Below are positions 40,101-52,573 of a stretch of 64,000 nt of DNA, one piece after another (positions within the stretch are counted from its first letter, which is position 1; each line of letters begins with the position of its first letter). The notes below the pieces were generated by a model. The model was not told the origin of the DNA and made no database searches. It saw only the letters and a list, made by a program, of their open reading frames with translations. Source of the stretch: Henricia sp. BOLD:AAB3569. Lineage: Eukaryota > Echinodermata > Asteroidea > Spinulosida > Echinasteridae. Location of the stretch: the NCBI GenBank assembly GCA_037783545.1, contig JBBELK010001061.1, positions 1 to 64,000 on the forward strand, given 5' to 3'. A program made the translations under genes and the position numbers.

Positions 40101-42180
40101 TCACGCAAACCGTGGCTGTCTGTACACACCTCTTTGGGGTACTCCTGAGTTGTGCGCATGCTCAGTCATTCGGACTGTCGTTAACGCACCGCAGTTTGGC
40201 TCGGCAATTTGGTCAAAGTGTGGTCCAAACGTCGGCAAATTTGGAGGTCGAAAAATGTTCCGACGAACTTCAAATTTTGCATGCCCTAAACTCTCTATAT
40301 TGCGCACTTGTCATAAAAAATTGACAGACTTTTGCCGGGAAATGGCAGAGAAATTTCAAAGTTTAGAAAAAACTGGGTTGAGGCTTCCTGACTGCTCTCA
40401 CGCAAACCGTGGCTGTCTGTACACACCTCTTTGGGGTACTCCTGAGTTGTGCGCATGCTCAGTCATTCGGACTGTCGTTAACGCACCGCAGTTTGGCTCG
40501 GCAATTTGGTCAAAGTGTGGTCCAAACGTCGGCAAATTTGGAGGTCGAAAAATGTTCCGACGAATTTCAAATTTTGCATGCCCTAAACTCTCTATATTGC
40601 GCACTTGTCATAAAAAATTGACAGACTTTCGCCGGGAAATGGCAGAGAAATTTCAAAGTTTAGAAAAAACTGGGTTGAGGCTTCCTGACTGCTCTCACGC
40701 AAACCGTGGCTGTCTGTACACACCTCTTTGGGGTACTCCTGAGTTGTGCGCATGCTCAGTCATTCGGACTGTCGTTAACGCACCGCAGTTTGGCTCGGCA
40801 ATTTGGTCAAAGTGTGGTCCAAACGTCGGCAAATTTGGAAGTCGAAAAATGTTCCGACGAACTTCAAATTTTGCATGCCCTAAACTCTCTATATTGCGCC
40901 CTTGTCATAAAATATTGACAGACTTTCGCCAGGAAATGGCAGAGAAATTTCAAAGTTTAGAAAAAACTGGGTTGAGGCTTCCTGACTGCTCTCACGCAAA
41001 CCGTGGCTGTCTGTACACACCTCTTTGGGGTACTCCTGAGTTGTGCGCATGCTCAGTCATTCGGACTGTCGTTAACGCACCGGAGTTTGGCTCGGCAATT
41101 TGGTCAAAGTGTGGTCCAAACGTCGGCAAATTTGGAGGTCGAAAAATGTTCCGACGAACTTCAAATTTTGCATGCCCTAAACTCTCTATATTGCGCACTT
41201 GTCATAAAACATTGACAGACTTTCGCCGGGAAATGGCAGAGAAATTTCAAAGTTTAGAAAAAACTGGGTTGAGGCTTCCTGACTGCTCTCACGCAAACCG
41301 TGGCTGTCTGTACACACCTCTTTGGGGTACTCCTGAGTTGTGCGCATGCTCAGTCATTCGGACTGTCGTTAACGCACCGCAGTTTGGCTCGGCAATTTGG
41401 TCAAAGTGTGGTCCAAACGTCGGCAAATTTGGAGGTCGAAAAATGTTCCGACGAACTTCAAATTTTGCATGCCCTAAACTCTCTATATTGCGCACTTGTC
41501 ATAACAAATTGACAGACTTTCGCCGGGAAATGGCAGAGAAATTTCAAAGTTTAGAAAAAACTGGGTTGAGGCTTCCTGACTGCTCTCACGCAAACCGTGG
41601 CTGTCTGTACACACCTCTTTGGGGTACTCCTGAGTTGTGCGCATGCTCAGTCATTCGGACTGTCGTTAACGCACCGCAGTTTGGCTCGGCAATTTGGTCA
41701 AAGTGTGGTCCAAACGTCGGCAAATTTGGAGGTCGAAAAATGTTCCGACGAACTTCAAATTTTGCATGCCCTAAACTCTCTATATTGCGCACTTGTCATA
41801 AAATATTGACAGACTTTCGCCAGGAAATGGCAGAGAAATTTCAAAGTTTAGAAAAAACTGGGTTGAGGCTTCCTGACTGCTCTCACGCAAACCGTGGCTG
41901 TCTGTACACACCTCTTTGGGGTACTCCTGAGTTGTGCGCATGCTCAGTCATTCGGACTGTCGTTAACGCACCGCAGTTTGGCTCGGCAATTTGGTCAAAG
42001 TGTGGTCCAAACGTCGGCAAATTTGGAGGTCGAAAAATGTTCCGACGAACTTCAAATTTTGCATGTCCTAAACTCTCTATATTGCGCACTTGTCATAAAA
42101 AATTGACAGACTTTCGCCGGGAAATGGCAGAGAAATTTCAAAGTTTAGAAAAAAACTGGGTTGAGGCTTCCTGACTGCTC
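37131..42180 (+). repeat. Shuffled derivative of the 8-unit repeat (17 units)
   Basis: In order the units read I C D I C D E B B I C D E J H G-like B. I is a new type with CAAATTGTGC. J (40,992) has ACCGGAG and CATAAAACATTG. C-D and C-D-E modules recur, but the A and F units are absent. Private changes include CTCTTACGC at 38,316 and AATTTGGAAGTC at 40,834. The last unit has GCATGTCC, also found at 26,320, which links this end to the start of the higher-order domain 15,742 bp upstream. Confidence 0.9.
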
Positions 42181-45151
42181 TCACGCAAACCGTGGCCGTC
42201 TGTACACACCTCTTTGGGGTACTCCTGAGTTGTGCGCATGCTCAGTCATTCGGACTGTCGTTAACGCACCGCAGTTTGGCTCGGCAATTTGGTCAAAGTG
42301 TGGTCCAAACGTCGGCAAATTTGGAGGTCGAAAAATGTTCCGACGAACTTCAAATTTTGCATGCCCTAAACTCTCTATATTGCGCACTTGTCATAAAAAA
42401 TTGACAGACTTTCGCCGGGAAATGGCAGAGAAATTTCAAAGTTGAGAAAAAACTGGGTTGAGGCTTCCTGACTGCTCTCACGCAAACCGTGGCTGTCTGT
42501 ACACACCTCTTTGGGGTACTCCTGAGTTGTGCGCATGCTCAGTCATTCGGACTGTCGTTAACGCACCGCAGTTTGGCTCGGCAATTTGGTCAAAGTGTGG
42601 TTCAAACGTCGGCAAATTTGGAGGTCGAAAAATGTTCCGACGAACTTCAAATTTTGCATGCCCTAAACTCTCTATATTGCGCACTTGTCATAAAAAATTG
42701 ACAGACTTTCGCCTGGAAATGGCAGAGAAATTTCAAAGTTTACAAAAAACTGGGTTGAGGCTTCCTGACTGCTCTCACGCAAACCGTGGCTGTCTGTACA
42801 CACCTCTTTGGGGTACTCCTGAGTTGTGCGCATGCTCAGTCATTCGGACTGTCGTTAACGCACCGCAGTTTGGCTCGGCAATTTGGTCAAAGTGTGGTCC
42901 AAACGTCGGCAAATTTGGAGGTCGAAAAATGTTCCGACGAACTTCAAATTTTGCATGCCCTAAACTCTCTATATTGCGCACTTGTCATAAAAAATTGACA
43001 GACTTTCGCCGGGAAATGGCAGAGAAATTTCAAAGTTTAGAAAAAACTGGGTTGAGGCTTCCTGACTGCTCTCACGCAAACCGTGGCTGTCTGTACACAC
43101 CTCTTTGGGGTACTCCTGAGTTGTGCGCATGCTCAGTCATTCGGACTGTCGTTAACGCACCGCAGTTTGGCTCGGCAATTTGGTCAAAGTGTGGTCCAAA
43201 CGTCGGCAAATTTGGAGGTCGAAAAATGTTCCAACGAACTTCAAATTTTGCATGCCCTAAACTCTCTATATTGCGCACTTGTCATAAAAAATTGACAGAC
43301 CTTCGCCGGGAAATGGCAGAGAAATTTCAAAGTTTAGAAAAAACTGGGTTGAGGCTTCCTGACTGCTCTCACGCAAACCGTGGCTGTCTGTACACACCTC
43401 TTTGGGGTACTCCTGAGTTGTGCGCATGCTCAGTCATTCGGACTGTCGTTAACGCACCGCAGTTTGGCTCGGCAATTTGGTCAAAGTGTGGTCCAAACGT
43501 CGGCAAATTTGGAGGTCGAAAAATGTTCCGACGAACTTCAAATTTTGCATGCCCTAAACTCTCTATATTGCGCACTTGTCATAAAAAATTGACAGACTTT
43601 CGCCGGGAAATGGCAGAGAAATTTCAAAGTTTAGAAAAAACTGGGTTGAGGCTTCCTGACTGCTCTCACGCAAACCGTGGCTGTCTGTACACACCTCTTT
43701 GGGGTACTCCTGAGTTGTGCGCATGCTCAGTCATTCGGACTGTCGTTAACGCACCGCAGTTTGGCTCGGCTATTTGGTCAAAGTGTGGTCCAAACGTCGG
43801 CAAATTTGGAGGTCGAAAAATGTTCCGACGAACTTCAAATTTTGCATGCCCTAAACTCTCTATATTGCGCACTTGTCATACAAAATTGACAGACTTTCGC
43901 CGGGAAATGGGAGATAAATTTCAAAGTTTAGAAAAAAACTGGGTTGAGGCTTCCTGACTGCTCTCACGCAAACCGTGGCTGTCTGTACACACCTCTTTGG
44001 GGTACTCCTGAGTTGTGCGCATGCTCAGTCATTCGGACTGTCGTTAACGCACCGCAGTTTGGCTCGGCAATTTGGTCAAAGTGTGGTCCAAACGTCGGCA
44101 AATTTGGAGGTCGAAAAATGTTCCGACGAACTTCAAATTTTGCATGCCCTAAACTCTCTATATTGCGCACTTGTCATAAAAAATTGACAGACTTTCGCCG
44201 GGAAATGGCAGAGAAATTTCAAAGTTTAGAAAAAACTGGGTTGAGGCTTCCTGACTGCTCTCACGCAAACCGTGGCTGTCTGTACACACCTCTTTGGGGT
44301 ACTCCTGAGTTGTGCGCATGCTCAGTCATTCGGACTGTCGTTAACGCACCGCAGTTTGGCTCGGCAATTTGGTCAAAGTGTGGTCCAAACGTCGGCAAAT
44401 TTGGAGGTCGAAAAATCTTCCGACGAACTTCAAATTTTGCATTCCCTAAACTCTCTATATTGCGCACTTGTCATAAAAAATTGACAGACTTTCGCCGGGA
44501 AATGGCAGAGAAATTTCAAAGTTTAGAAAAAACTGGGTTGAGGCTTCCTGACTGCTCTCACGCAAACCGTGGCTGTCTGTACACACCTCTTTGGGGTACT
44601 CCTGAGTTGTGCGCATGCTCAGTCATTCGGACTGTCGTTAACGCACCGCAGTTTGGCTCGGCAATTTGGTCAAAGTGTGGTCCAAACGTCGGCAAATTTG
44701 GAGGTCGAAAAATGTTCCGACGAACTTCAAATTTTGCATGCCCTAAACTCTCTATATTGCGCACTTGTCATAAAAAATTGACAGACTTTCGCCGGGAAAT
44801 GGAAGAGAAATTTCAAAGTTTAGAAAAAACTGGGTTGAGGCTTCCTGACTGCTCTCACGCAAACCGTGGCTGTCTGTACACACCTCTTTGGGGTACTCCT
44901 GAGTTGTGCGCATGCTCAGTCATTCGGACTGTCGTTAACGCACCGCAGTTTGGCTCGGCAATTTGGTCAAAGTGTGGTCCAAACGTCGGCAAATTTGGAG
45001 GTCGAAAAATGTTCCGACGAACTTCAAATTGTGCATGCCCTAAACTCTCTATATTGCGCACTTGTCATAACAAATTGACAGACTTTCGCCGGGAAATGGC
45101 AGAGAAATTTCAAAGTTTAGAAAAAACTGGGTTGAGGCTTCCTGACTGCTC
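42181..45151 (+). repeat. Mixed array domain (10 units)
   Basis: The first units (GGCCGTCTG near 42,193; CAAAGTTGAG near 42,439; then an A-type unit with CGCCTGG and GTTTACAAAA) duplicate the series at 26,439-27,032 at an offset of +15,742 bp. Correspondence is then lost: the unit at 43,072 has TTCCAACG, matching one at 24,359. Later units carry private changes such as CGGCTATTTGG (43,769), GGGAGATAAA (43,909), AAAATCTTCCG with GCATTCCC (44,414 and 44,439) and a CAAATTGTGC unit at 44,855. Confidence 0.88.
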
Positions 45152-48100
45152 TCACGCAAACCGTGGCTGTCTGTACACACCTCTTTGGGGTACTCCTGAG
45201 TTGTGCGCATGCTCAGTCATTCGGACTGTCGTTAACGCACCGCAGTTTGGCTCGGCAATTTGGTCAAAGTGTGGTCCAAACGTCGGCAAATTTGGAGGTC
45301 GAAAAATGTTCCGACGAACTTTAAATTTTGCATGCCCTAAACTCTCTATATTGCGCACTTGTCATAAAAAATTGACAGGCTTTCGCCGGGAAATGGCAAA
45401 GAAATTTCAAAGTTTAGAAAAAACTGGGTTGAGGCTTCCTGACTGCTCTCACGCAAACCGTGGCTGTCTGTACACACCTCTTTGGGGTACTCCTGAGTTG
45501 TGCGCATGCTCAGTCATTCGGACTGTCGTTAACGCACCGCAGTTTGGCTCGGCAATTTGGTCAAAGTGTGGTCCAAACGTCGGCAAATTAGAAGGTCGAA
45601 AAATGTTCCGACGAACTTCAAATTTTGCATGCCCTAAACTCTCTATATTGTGCACTTGTCATAAAAAATTGACAGGCTTTCGCCGGGAAATGGCAAAGAA
45701 ATTTCAAAGTTTAGAAAAAACTGGGTTGAGGCTTCCTGACTGCTCTCACGCAAACCGTGGCTGTCTGTACACACCTCTTTGGGGTACTCCTGAGTTGTGC
45801 GCATGCTCAGTCATTCGGACTGTCGATAACGCACCGCAGTTTGGCTCGGCAATTTGGTCAAAGTGTGGTCCAAACGTCGGCAAATTTGGAGATCGAAAAA
45901 TGTTCCGACGAACTTCAAATTTTGCATGCCCTAAACTCTCTATATTGCGCACTTGTCATAAAAAATTGACAGACTTTCGCCGGGAAATGGCAGAGATATT
46001 TCAAAGTTTGAAAAAAACTGGGTTGAGGCTTCCTGACTGCTCTCACGCAAACCGTGGCTGTCTGTACACACCTCTTTGGGGTACTCCTGAGTTGTGCGCA
46101 TGCTCAGTCATTCGGACTGTCGTTAACGCACCGCAGTTTGGCTCGGCAATTTGGTCAAAGTGTGGTCCAAACGTCGGCAAATTTGGAGGTCGAAAAATGT
46201 TCCGACGAACTTCAAATTTTGCATGCCCTAAACTCTCTATATTGCGCACTTGTCATAAAAAATTGACAGACTTTCGCCGGAAATGGCAGAGAAATTTCAA
46301 AGTTTAGAAAAAACTGGGTTGAGGCTTCCTGACTGCTCTCACGCAAACCGTGGCTGTCTGTACACACCTCTTTGGGGTACTCCTGAGTTGTGCGCATGCT
46401 CAGTCATTCGGACTGTCGTTAACGCACCGCAGTTTGGCTCGGCAATTTAGTCAAAGTGTGGTCCAAACGTCGGCAAATTTGGAGGTCGAAAAATGTTCCG
46501 ACGAACTTCAAATTTTGCATGCCCTAAACTCTCTATATTGAGCACTTGTCATAAAAAAATGACAGACTTTCGCCGGGAAATGGCAGAGATATTTCAAAGT
46601 TTGAAAAAAACTGGGTTGAGGCTTCCTGACTGCTCTCACGCAAACCGTGGCTGTCTGTACACACCTCTTTGGGGTACTCCTGAGTTGTGCGCATGCTCAG
46701 TCATTCGGACTGTCGTTAACGCACCGCAGTTTGGCTCGGCAATTTGGTCAAAGTGTGGTCCAAACGTCGGCAAATTTGGAGATCGAAAAATGTTCCGACG
46801 AACTTCAAATTTTGCATGCCCTAAACTCTCTATATTGCGCACTTGTCATAAAAAATTGACAGACTTTCGCCGGGAAATGGCAGAGATATTTCAAAGTTTG
46901 AAAAAAACTGGGTTGAGGCTTCCTGACTGCTCTCACGCAAACCGTGGCTGTCTGTACACACCTCTTTGGGGTACTCCTGAGTTGTGCGCATGCTCAGTCA
47001 TTCGGACTGTCGTTAACGCACCGCAGTTTGGCTCGGCAATTTGGTCAAAGTGTGGTCCAAACGTCGGCAAATTTGGAGGTCGAAAAATGTTCCGACGAAC
47101 TTCAAATTTTGCATGCCCTAAACTCTCTATATTGCGCACTTGTCATAAAAAATTGACAGACTTTCGCCGGAAATGGCAGAGAAATTTCAAAGTTTAGAAA
47201 AAACTGGGTTGAGGCTTCCTGACTGCTCTCACGCAAACCGTGGCTGTCTGTACACACCTCTTTGGGGTACTCCTGAGTTGTGCGCATGCTCAGTCATTCG
47301 GACTGTCGTTAACGCACCGCAGTTTGGCTCGGCAATTTAGTCAAAGTGTGGTCCAAACGTCGGCAAATTTGGAGGTCGAAAAATGTTCCGACGAACTTCA
47401 AATTTTGCATGCCCTAAACTCTCTATATTGAGCACTTGTCATAAAAAAATGACAGACTTTCGCCGGGAAATGGCAAAGAAATTTCAAAGTTTAGAAAAAA
47501 CTGGGTTGAGGCTTCCTGACTGCTCTCACGCAAACCGTGGCTGTCTGTACACACCTCTTTGGGGTACTCCTGAGTTGTGCGCATGCTCAGTCATTCGGAC
47601 TGTCGTCAACGCACCGCAGTTTGGCTCGGCAATTTGGTCAAAGTGTGGTCCAAACGTCGGCAAATTTGGAGGTCGAAAAATGTTCCGACGAACTTCAAAT
47701 TTTGCATGCCCTAAACTCTCTATATTGCGCACTTGTCATAAAAAATTGACAGGCTTTCGCCGGGAAATGGCAAAGAAATTTCAAAGTTTAGAAAAAACTG
47801 GGTTGAGGCTTCCTGACTGCTCTCACGCAAACCGTGGCTGTCTGTACACACCTCTTTGGGGTACTCCTGAGTTGTGCGCATGCTCAGTCATTCGGACTGT
47901 CGTTAACGCACCGCAGTTTGGCTCGGCAATTTGGTCAAAGTGTGGTCCAAACGTCGGCAAATTTGGAGGTCGAAAAATGTTCCGACGAACTTCAAATTTT
48001 GCATGCCCTAAACTCTCTATATTGCGCACTTGTCATAAAAAATTGACAGGCTTTCGCCGGGAAATGGCAAAGAAATTTCAAAGTTTAGAAAAAACTGGGT

Positions 48101-51100
48101 TGAGGCTTCCTGACTGCTCTCACGCAAACCGTGGCTGTCTGTACACACCTCTTTGGGGTACTCCTGAGTTGTGCGCATGCTCAGTCATTCGGACTGTCGA
48201 TAACGCACCGCAGTTTGGCTCGGCAATTTGGTCAAAGTGTGGTCCAAACGTCGGCAAATTTGGAGGTCGAAAAATGTTCCGACGAACTTCAAATTTTGCA
48301 TGCCCTAAACTCTCTATATTGCGCACTTGTCATAAAAAATTGACAGACTTTCGCCGGGAAATGGCAGAGATATTTCAAAGTTTGAAAAAAACTGGGTTGA
48401 GGCTTCCTGACTGCTCTCACGCAAACCGTGGCTGTCTGTACACACCTCTTTGGGGTACTCCTGAGTTGTGCGCATGCTCAGTCATTCGGACTGTCGTTAA
48501 CGCACCGCAGTTTGGCTCGGCAATTTGGTCAAAGTGTGGTCCAAACGTCGGCAAATTTGGAGGTCGAAAAATGTTCCGACGAACTTCAAATTTTGCATGC
48601 CCTAAACTCTCTATATTGCGCACTTGTCATAAAAAATTGACAGACTTTCGCCGGAAATGGCAGAGAAATTTCAAAGTTTAGAAAAAACTGGGTTGAGGCT
48701 TCCTGACTGCTCTCACGCAAACCGTGGCTGTCTGTACACACCTCTTTGGGGTACTCCTGAGTTGTGCGCATGCTCAGTCATTCGGACTGTCGTTAACGCA
48801 CCGCAGTTTGGCTCGGCAATTTAGTCAAAGTGTGGTCCAAACGTCGGCAAATTTGGAGGTCGAAAAATGTTCCGACGAACTTCAAATTTTGCATGCCCTA
48901 AACTCTCTATATTGAGCACTTGTCATAAAAAAATGACAGACTTTCGCCGGGAAATGGCAAAGAAATTTCAAAGTTTAGAAAAAACTGGGTTGAGGCTTCC
49001 TGACTGCTCTCACGCAAACCGTGGCTGTCTGTACACACCTCTTTGGGGTACTCCTGAGTTGTGCGCATGCTCAGTCATTCGGACTGTCGATAACGCACCG
49101 CAGTTTGGCTCGGCAATTTGGTCAAAGTGTGGTCCAAACGTCGGCAAATTTGGAGGTCGAAAAATGTTCCGACGAACTTCAAATTTTGCATGCCCTAAAC
49201 TCTCTATATTGCGCACTTGTCATAAAAAATTGACAGACTTTCGCCGGGAAATGGCAGAGATATTTCAAAGTTTGAAAAAAACTGGGTTGAGGCTTCCTGA
49301 CTGCTCTCACGCAAACCGTGGCTGTCTGTACACACCTCTTTGGGGTACTCCTGAGTTGTGCGCATGCTCAGTCATTCGGACTGTCGTTAACGCACCGCAG
49401 TTTGGCTCGGCAATTTGGTCAAAGTGTGGTCCAAACGTCGGCAAATTTGGAGGTCGAAAAATGTTCCGACGAACTTCAAATTTTGCATGCCCTAAACTCT
49501 CTATATTGCGCACTTGTCATAAAAAATTGACAGACTTTCGCCGGAAATGGCAGAGAAATTTCAAAGTTTAGAAAAAACTGGGTTGAGGCTTCCTGACTGC
49601 TCTCACGCAAACCGTGGCTGTCTGTACACACCTCTTTGGGGTACTCCTGAGTTGTGCGCATGCTCAGTCATTCGGACTGTCGTTAACGCACCGCAGTTTG
49701 GCTCGGCAATTTGGTCAAAGTGTGGTCCAAACGTCGGCAAATTTAGAGGTCGAAAAATGTTCCGACGAACTTCAAATTTTGCATGCCCTAAACTCTCTAT
49801 ATTGAGCACTTGTCATAAAAAAATGACAGACTTTCGCCGGGAAATGGCAGAGAAATTTCAAAGTTTAGAAAAAACTGGGTTGAGGCTTCCTGACTGCTCT
49901 CACGCAAACCGTGGCTGTCTGTACACACCTCTTTGGGGTACTCCTGAGTTGTGCGCATGCTCAGTCATTCGGACTGTCGTCAACGCACCGCAGTTTGGCT
50001 CGGCAATTTGGTCAAAGTGTGGTCCAAACGTCGGCAAATTTGGAGGTCGAAAAATGTTCCGACGAACTTCAAATGTTGCATGCCCTAAACTCTCTATATT
50101 GCGCACTTGTCATAAAAAATTGACAGGCTTTCGCCGGGAAATGGCAAAGAAATTTCAAAGTTTAGAAAAAACTGGGTTGAGGCTTCCTGACTGCTCTCAC
50201 GCAAACCGTGGCTGTCTGTACACACCTCTTTGGGGTACTCCTGAGTTGTGCGCATGCTCAGTCATTCGGACTGTCGTTAACGCACCGCAGTTTGGCTCGG
50301 CAATTTGGTCAAAGTGTGGTCCAAACGTCGGCAAATTTGGAGGTCGAAAAATGTTCCGACGAACTTCAAATTTTGCATGCCCTAAACTCTCTATATTGCG
50401 CACTTGTCATAAAAAATTGACAGGCTTTCGCCGGGAAATGGCAAAGAAATTTCAAAGTTTAGAAAAAACTGGGTTGAGGCTTCCTGACTGCTCTCACGCA
50501 AACCGTGGCTGTCTGTACACACCTCTTTGGGGTACTCCTGAGTTGTGCGCATGCTCAGTCATTCGGACTGTCGTTAACGCACCGCAGTTTGGCTCGGCAA
50601 TTTGGTCAAAGTGTGGTCCAAACGTCGGCAAATTTGGAGGTCGAAAAATGTTCCGACGAACTTCAAATTTTGCATGCCCTAAACTCTCTATATTGAGCAC
50701 TTGTCATAAAAAAATGACAGACTTTCGCCGGGAAATGGCAGAGAAATTTCAAAGTTTAGAAAAAACTGGGTTGAGGCTTCCTGACTGCTCTCACGCAAAC
50801 CGTGGCTGTCTGTACACACCTCTTTGGGGTACTCCTGAGTTGTGCGCATGCTCAGTCATTCGGACTGTCGTCAACGCACCGCAGTTTGGCTCGGCAATTT
50901 GGTCAAAGTGTGGTCCAAACGTCGGCAAATTTGGAGGTCGAAAAATGTTCCGACGAACTTCAAATTTTGCATGCCCTAAACTCTCTATATTGCGCACTTG
51001 TCATAAAAAATTGACAGACTTTCGCCGGGAAATGGCAGAGAAATTTCAAAGTTTAGAAAAAACTGGGTTGAGGCTTCCTGACTGCTCTCACGCAAACCGT

Positions 51101-51978
51101 GGCTGTCTGTACACACCTCTTTGGGGTACTCCTGAGTTGTGCGCATGCTCAGTCATTCGGACTGTCGTTAACGCACCGCAGTTTGGCTCGGCAATTTGGT
51201 CAAAGTGTGGTCCAAACGTCGGCAAATTTGGAGGTCGAAAAATGTTCCGACGAACTTCAAATTTTGCATGCCCTAAACTCTCTATATTGCGCACTTGTCA
51301 TAAAAAATTGACAGACTTTCGCCGGGAAATGGCAGAGAAATTTCAAAGTTTGAAAAAAACTGGGTTGAGGTTTCCTGACTGCTCTCACGCAAACCGTGGC
51401 TGTCTGTACACACCTCTTTGGGGTACTCCTGAGTTGTGCGCATGCTCAGTCATTCGGACTGTCGTTAACGCACCGCAGTTTGGCTCGGCAATTTGGTCAA
51501 AGTGTGGTCCAAACGTCGGCAAATTTGGAGGTCGAAAAATGTTCCGACGAACTTCAAATTTTGCATGCCCTAAACTCTCTATATTGCGCACTTGTCATAA
51601 AAAAATTGACAGACTTTCGCCGGGAAATGGCAAAGAAATTTCAAAGTTTAGAAAAAACTGGGTTGAGGCTTCCTGACTGCTCTCACGCAAACCGTGGCTG
51701 TCTGTACACACCTCTTTGGGGTACTCCTGAGTTGTGCGCATGCTCAGTCATTCGGACTGTCGTTAACGCACCGCAGTTTGGCTCGGCAATTTGGTCAAAG
51801 TGTGGTCCAAACGTCGGCAAATTTGGAGGTCGAAAAATGTTCCGACGAACTTCAAATTTTGCATGCCCTAAACTCTCTATATTGCGCACTTGTCATAAAA
51901 AATTGACAGACTTTCGCCGGAAATGGCAGAGAAATTTCAAAGTTTAGAAAAAACTGGGTTGAGGCTTCCTGACTGCTC
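45152..51978 (+). repeat. Divergent subfamily domain with short higher-order periods (23 units)
   Basis: Variants not seen further left define this stretch: GACAGGCTTTCGC with GGCAAAGAAA, GAGATATTTCAAAGTTTGAAA, GTCGATAACG, GTCGTCAACG, ATTGAGCACTTG with AAAAAAATGACAG, AATTTAGTC and the 1-bp deletion CGCCGGAAATGG. The unit carrying CGCCGGAAATGG starts at 46,043, 46,933, 48,417 and 49,307, at spacings of 890, 1,484 and 890 bp (3, 5 and 3 units, each less one base). It is followed at the first three positions by a unit with AATTTAGTC and ATTGAGCAC. Another CGCCGGAAATGG unit lies at 51,683. Confidence 0.9.
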
Positions 51979-52573
51979 TCACGCAAACCGTGGCTGTCTG
52001 TACACACCTCTTTGGGGTACTCCTGAGTTGTGCGCATGCTCAGTTATTCGGACTGTCGTCAACGCACCGCAGTTTGGCTCGGCAATTTGGTCAAAGTGTG
52101 GTCCAAACGTCGGCAAATTTGGAGGTCGAAAAATGTTCCGACGAACTTCAAATTTTGCATGCCCTAAACTCTCTATATTGCGCACTTGTCATAAAAAAAT
52201 TGACAGACTTTCGCAGGGAAATGGCAGAGAAATTTCAAAGTTTAGAAAAAACTGGGTTGAGGCTTCCTGACTGCTCTCACGCAAACCGTGGCTGTCTGTA
52301 CACACCTCTTTGGGGTACTCCTGAGTTGTGCGCATGCTTTGTCATTCGGACTGTCGTTAACGCACCGCAGTTTGGCTCGGCAATTTGGTCAAAGTGTGGT
52401 CCAAACGTCGGCAAATTTGGAGGTCGAAAAATATTCCGACGAACTTCAAATTTTGCATGCCCTAAACTCTCTATATTGCGCACTTGTCATAAAAAATTGA
52501 CAGACTTTCGCCGGGAAATGGCAGAGAATTTTCAAAGTTTAGAAAAAACTGGGTTGAGGCTTCCTGACTGCTC

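Noticed and set aside
26716-42174. Giant 5,152-residue repeat protein gene (and similar long frames at 49-4,503, 4,505-7,123, 43,944-46,307 and elsewhere)
   Set aside because: The frames exist only because a 297-bp stop-free frame is tandemly repeated. Indels in neighbouring units break the frame at arbitrary points, distinguishing variants are nearly all amino-acid replacing, and there is no recognisable domain, defined start or terminal unique region.
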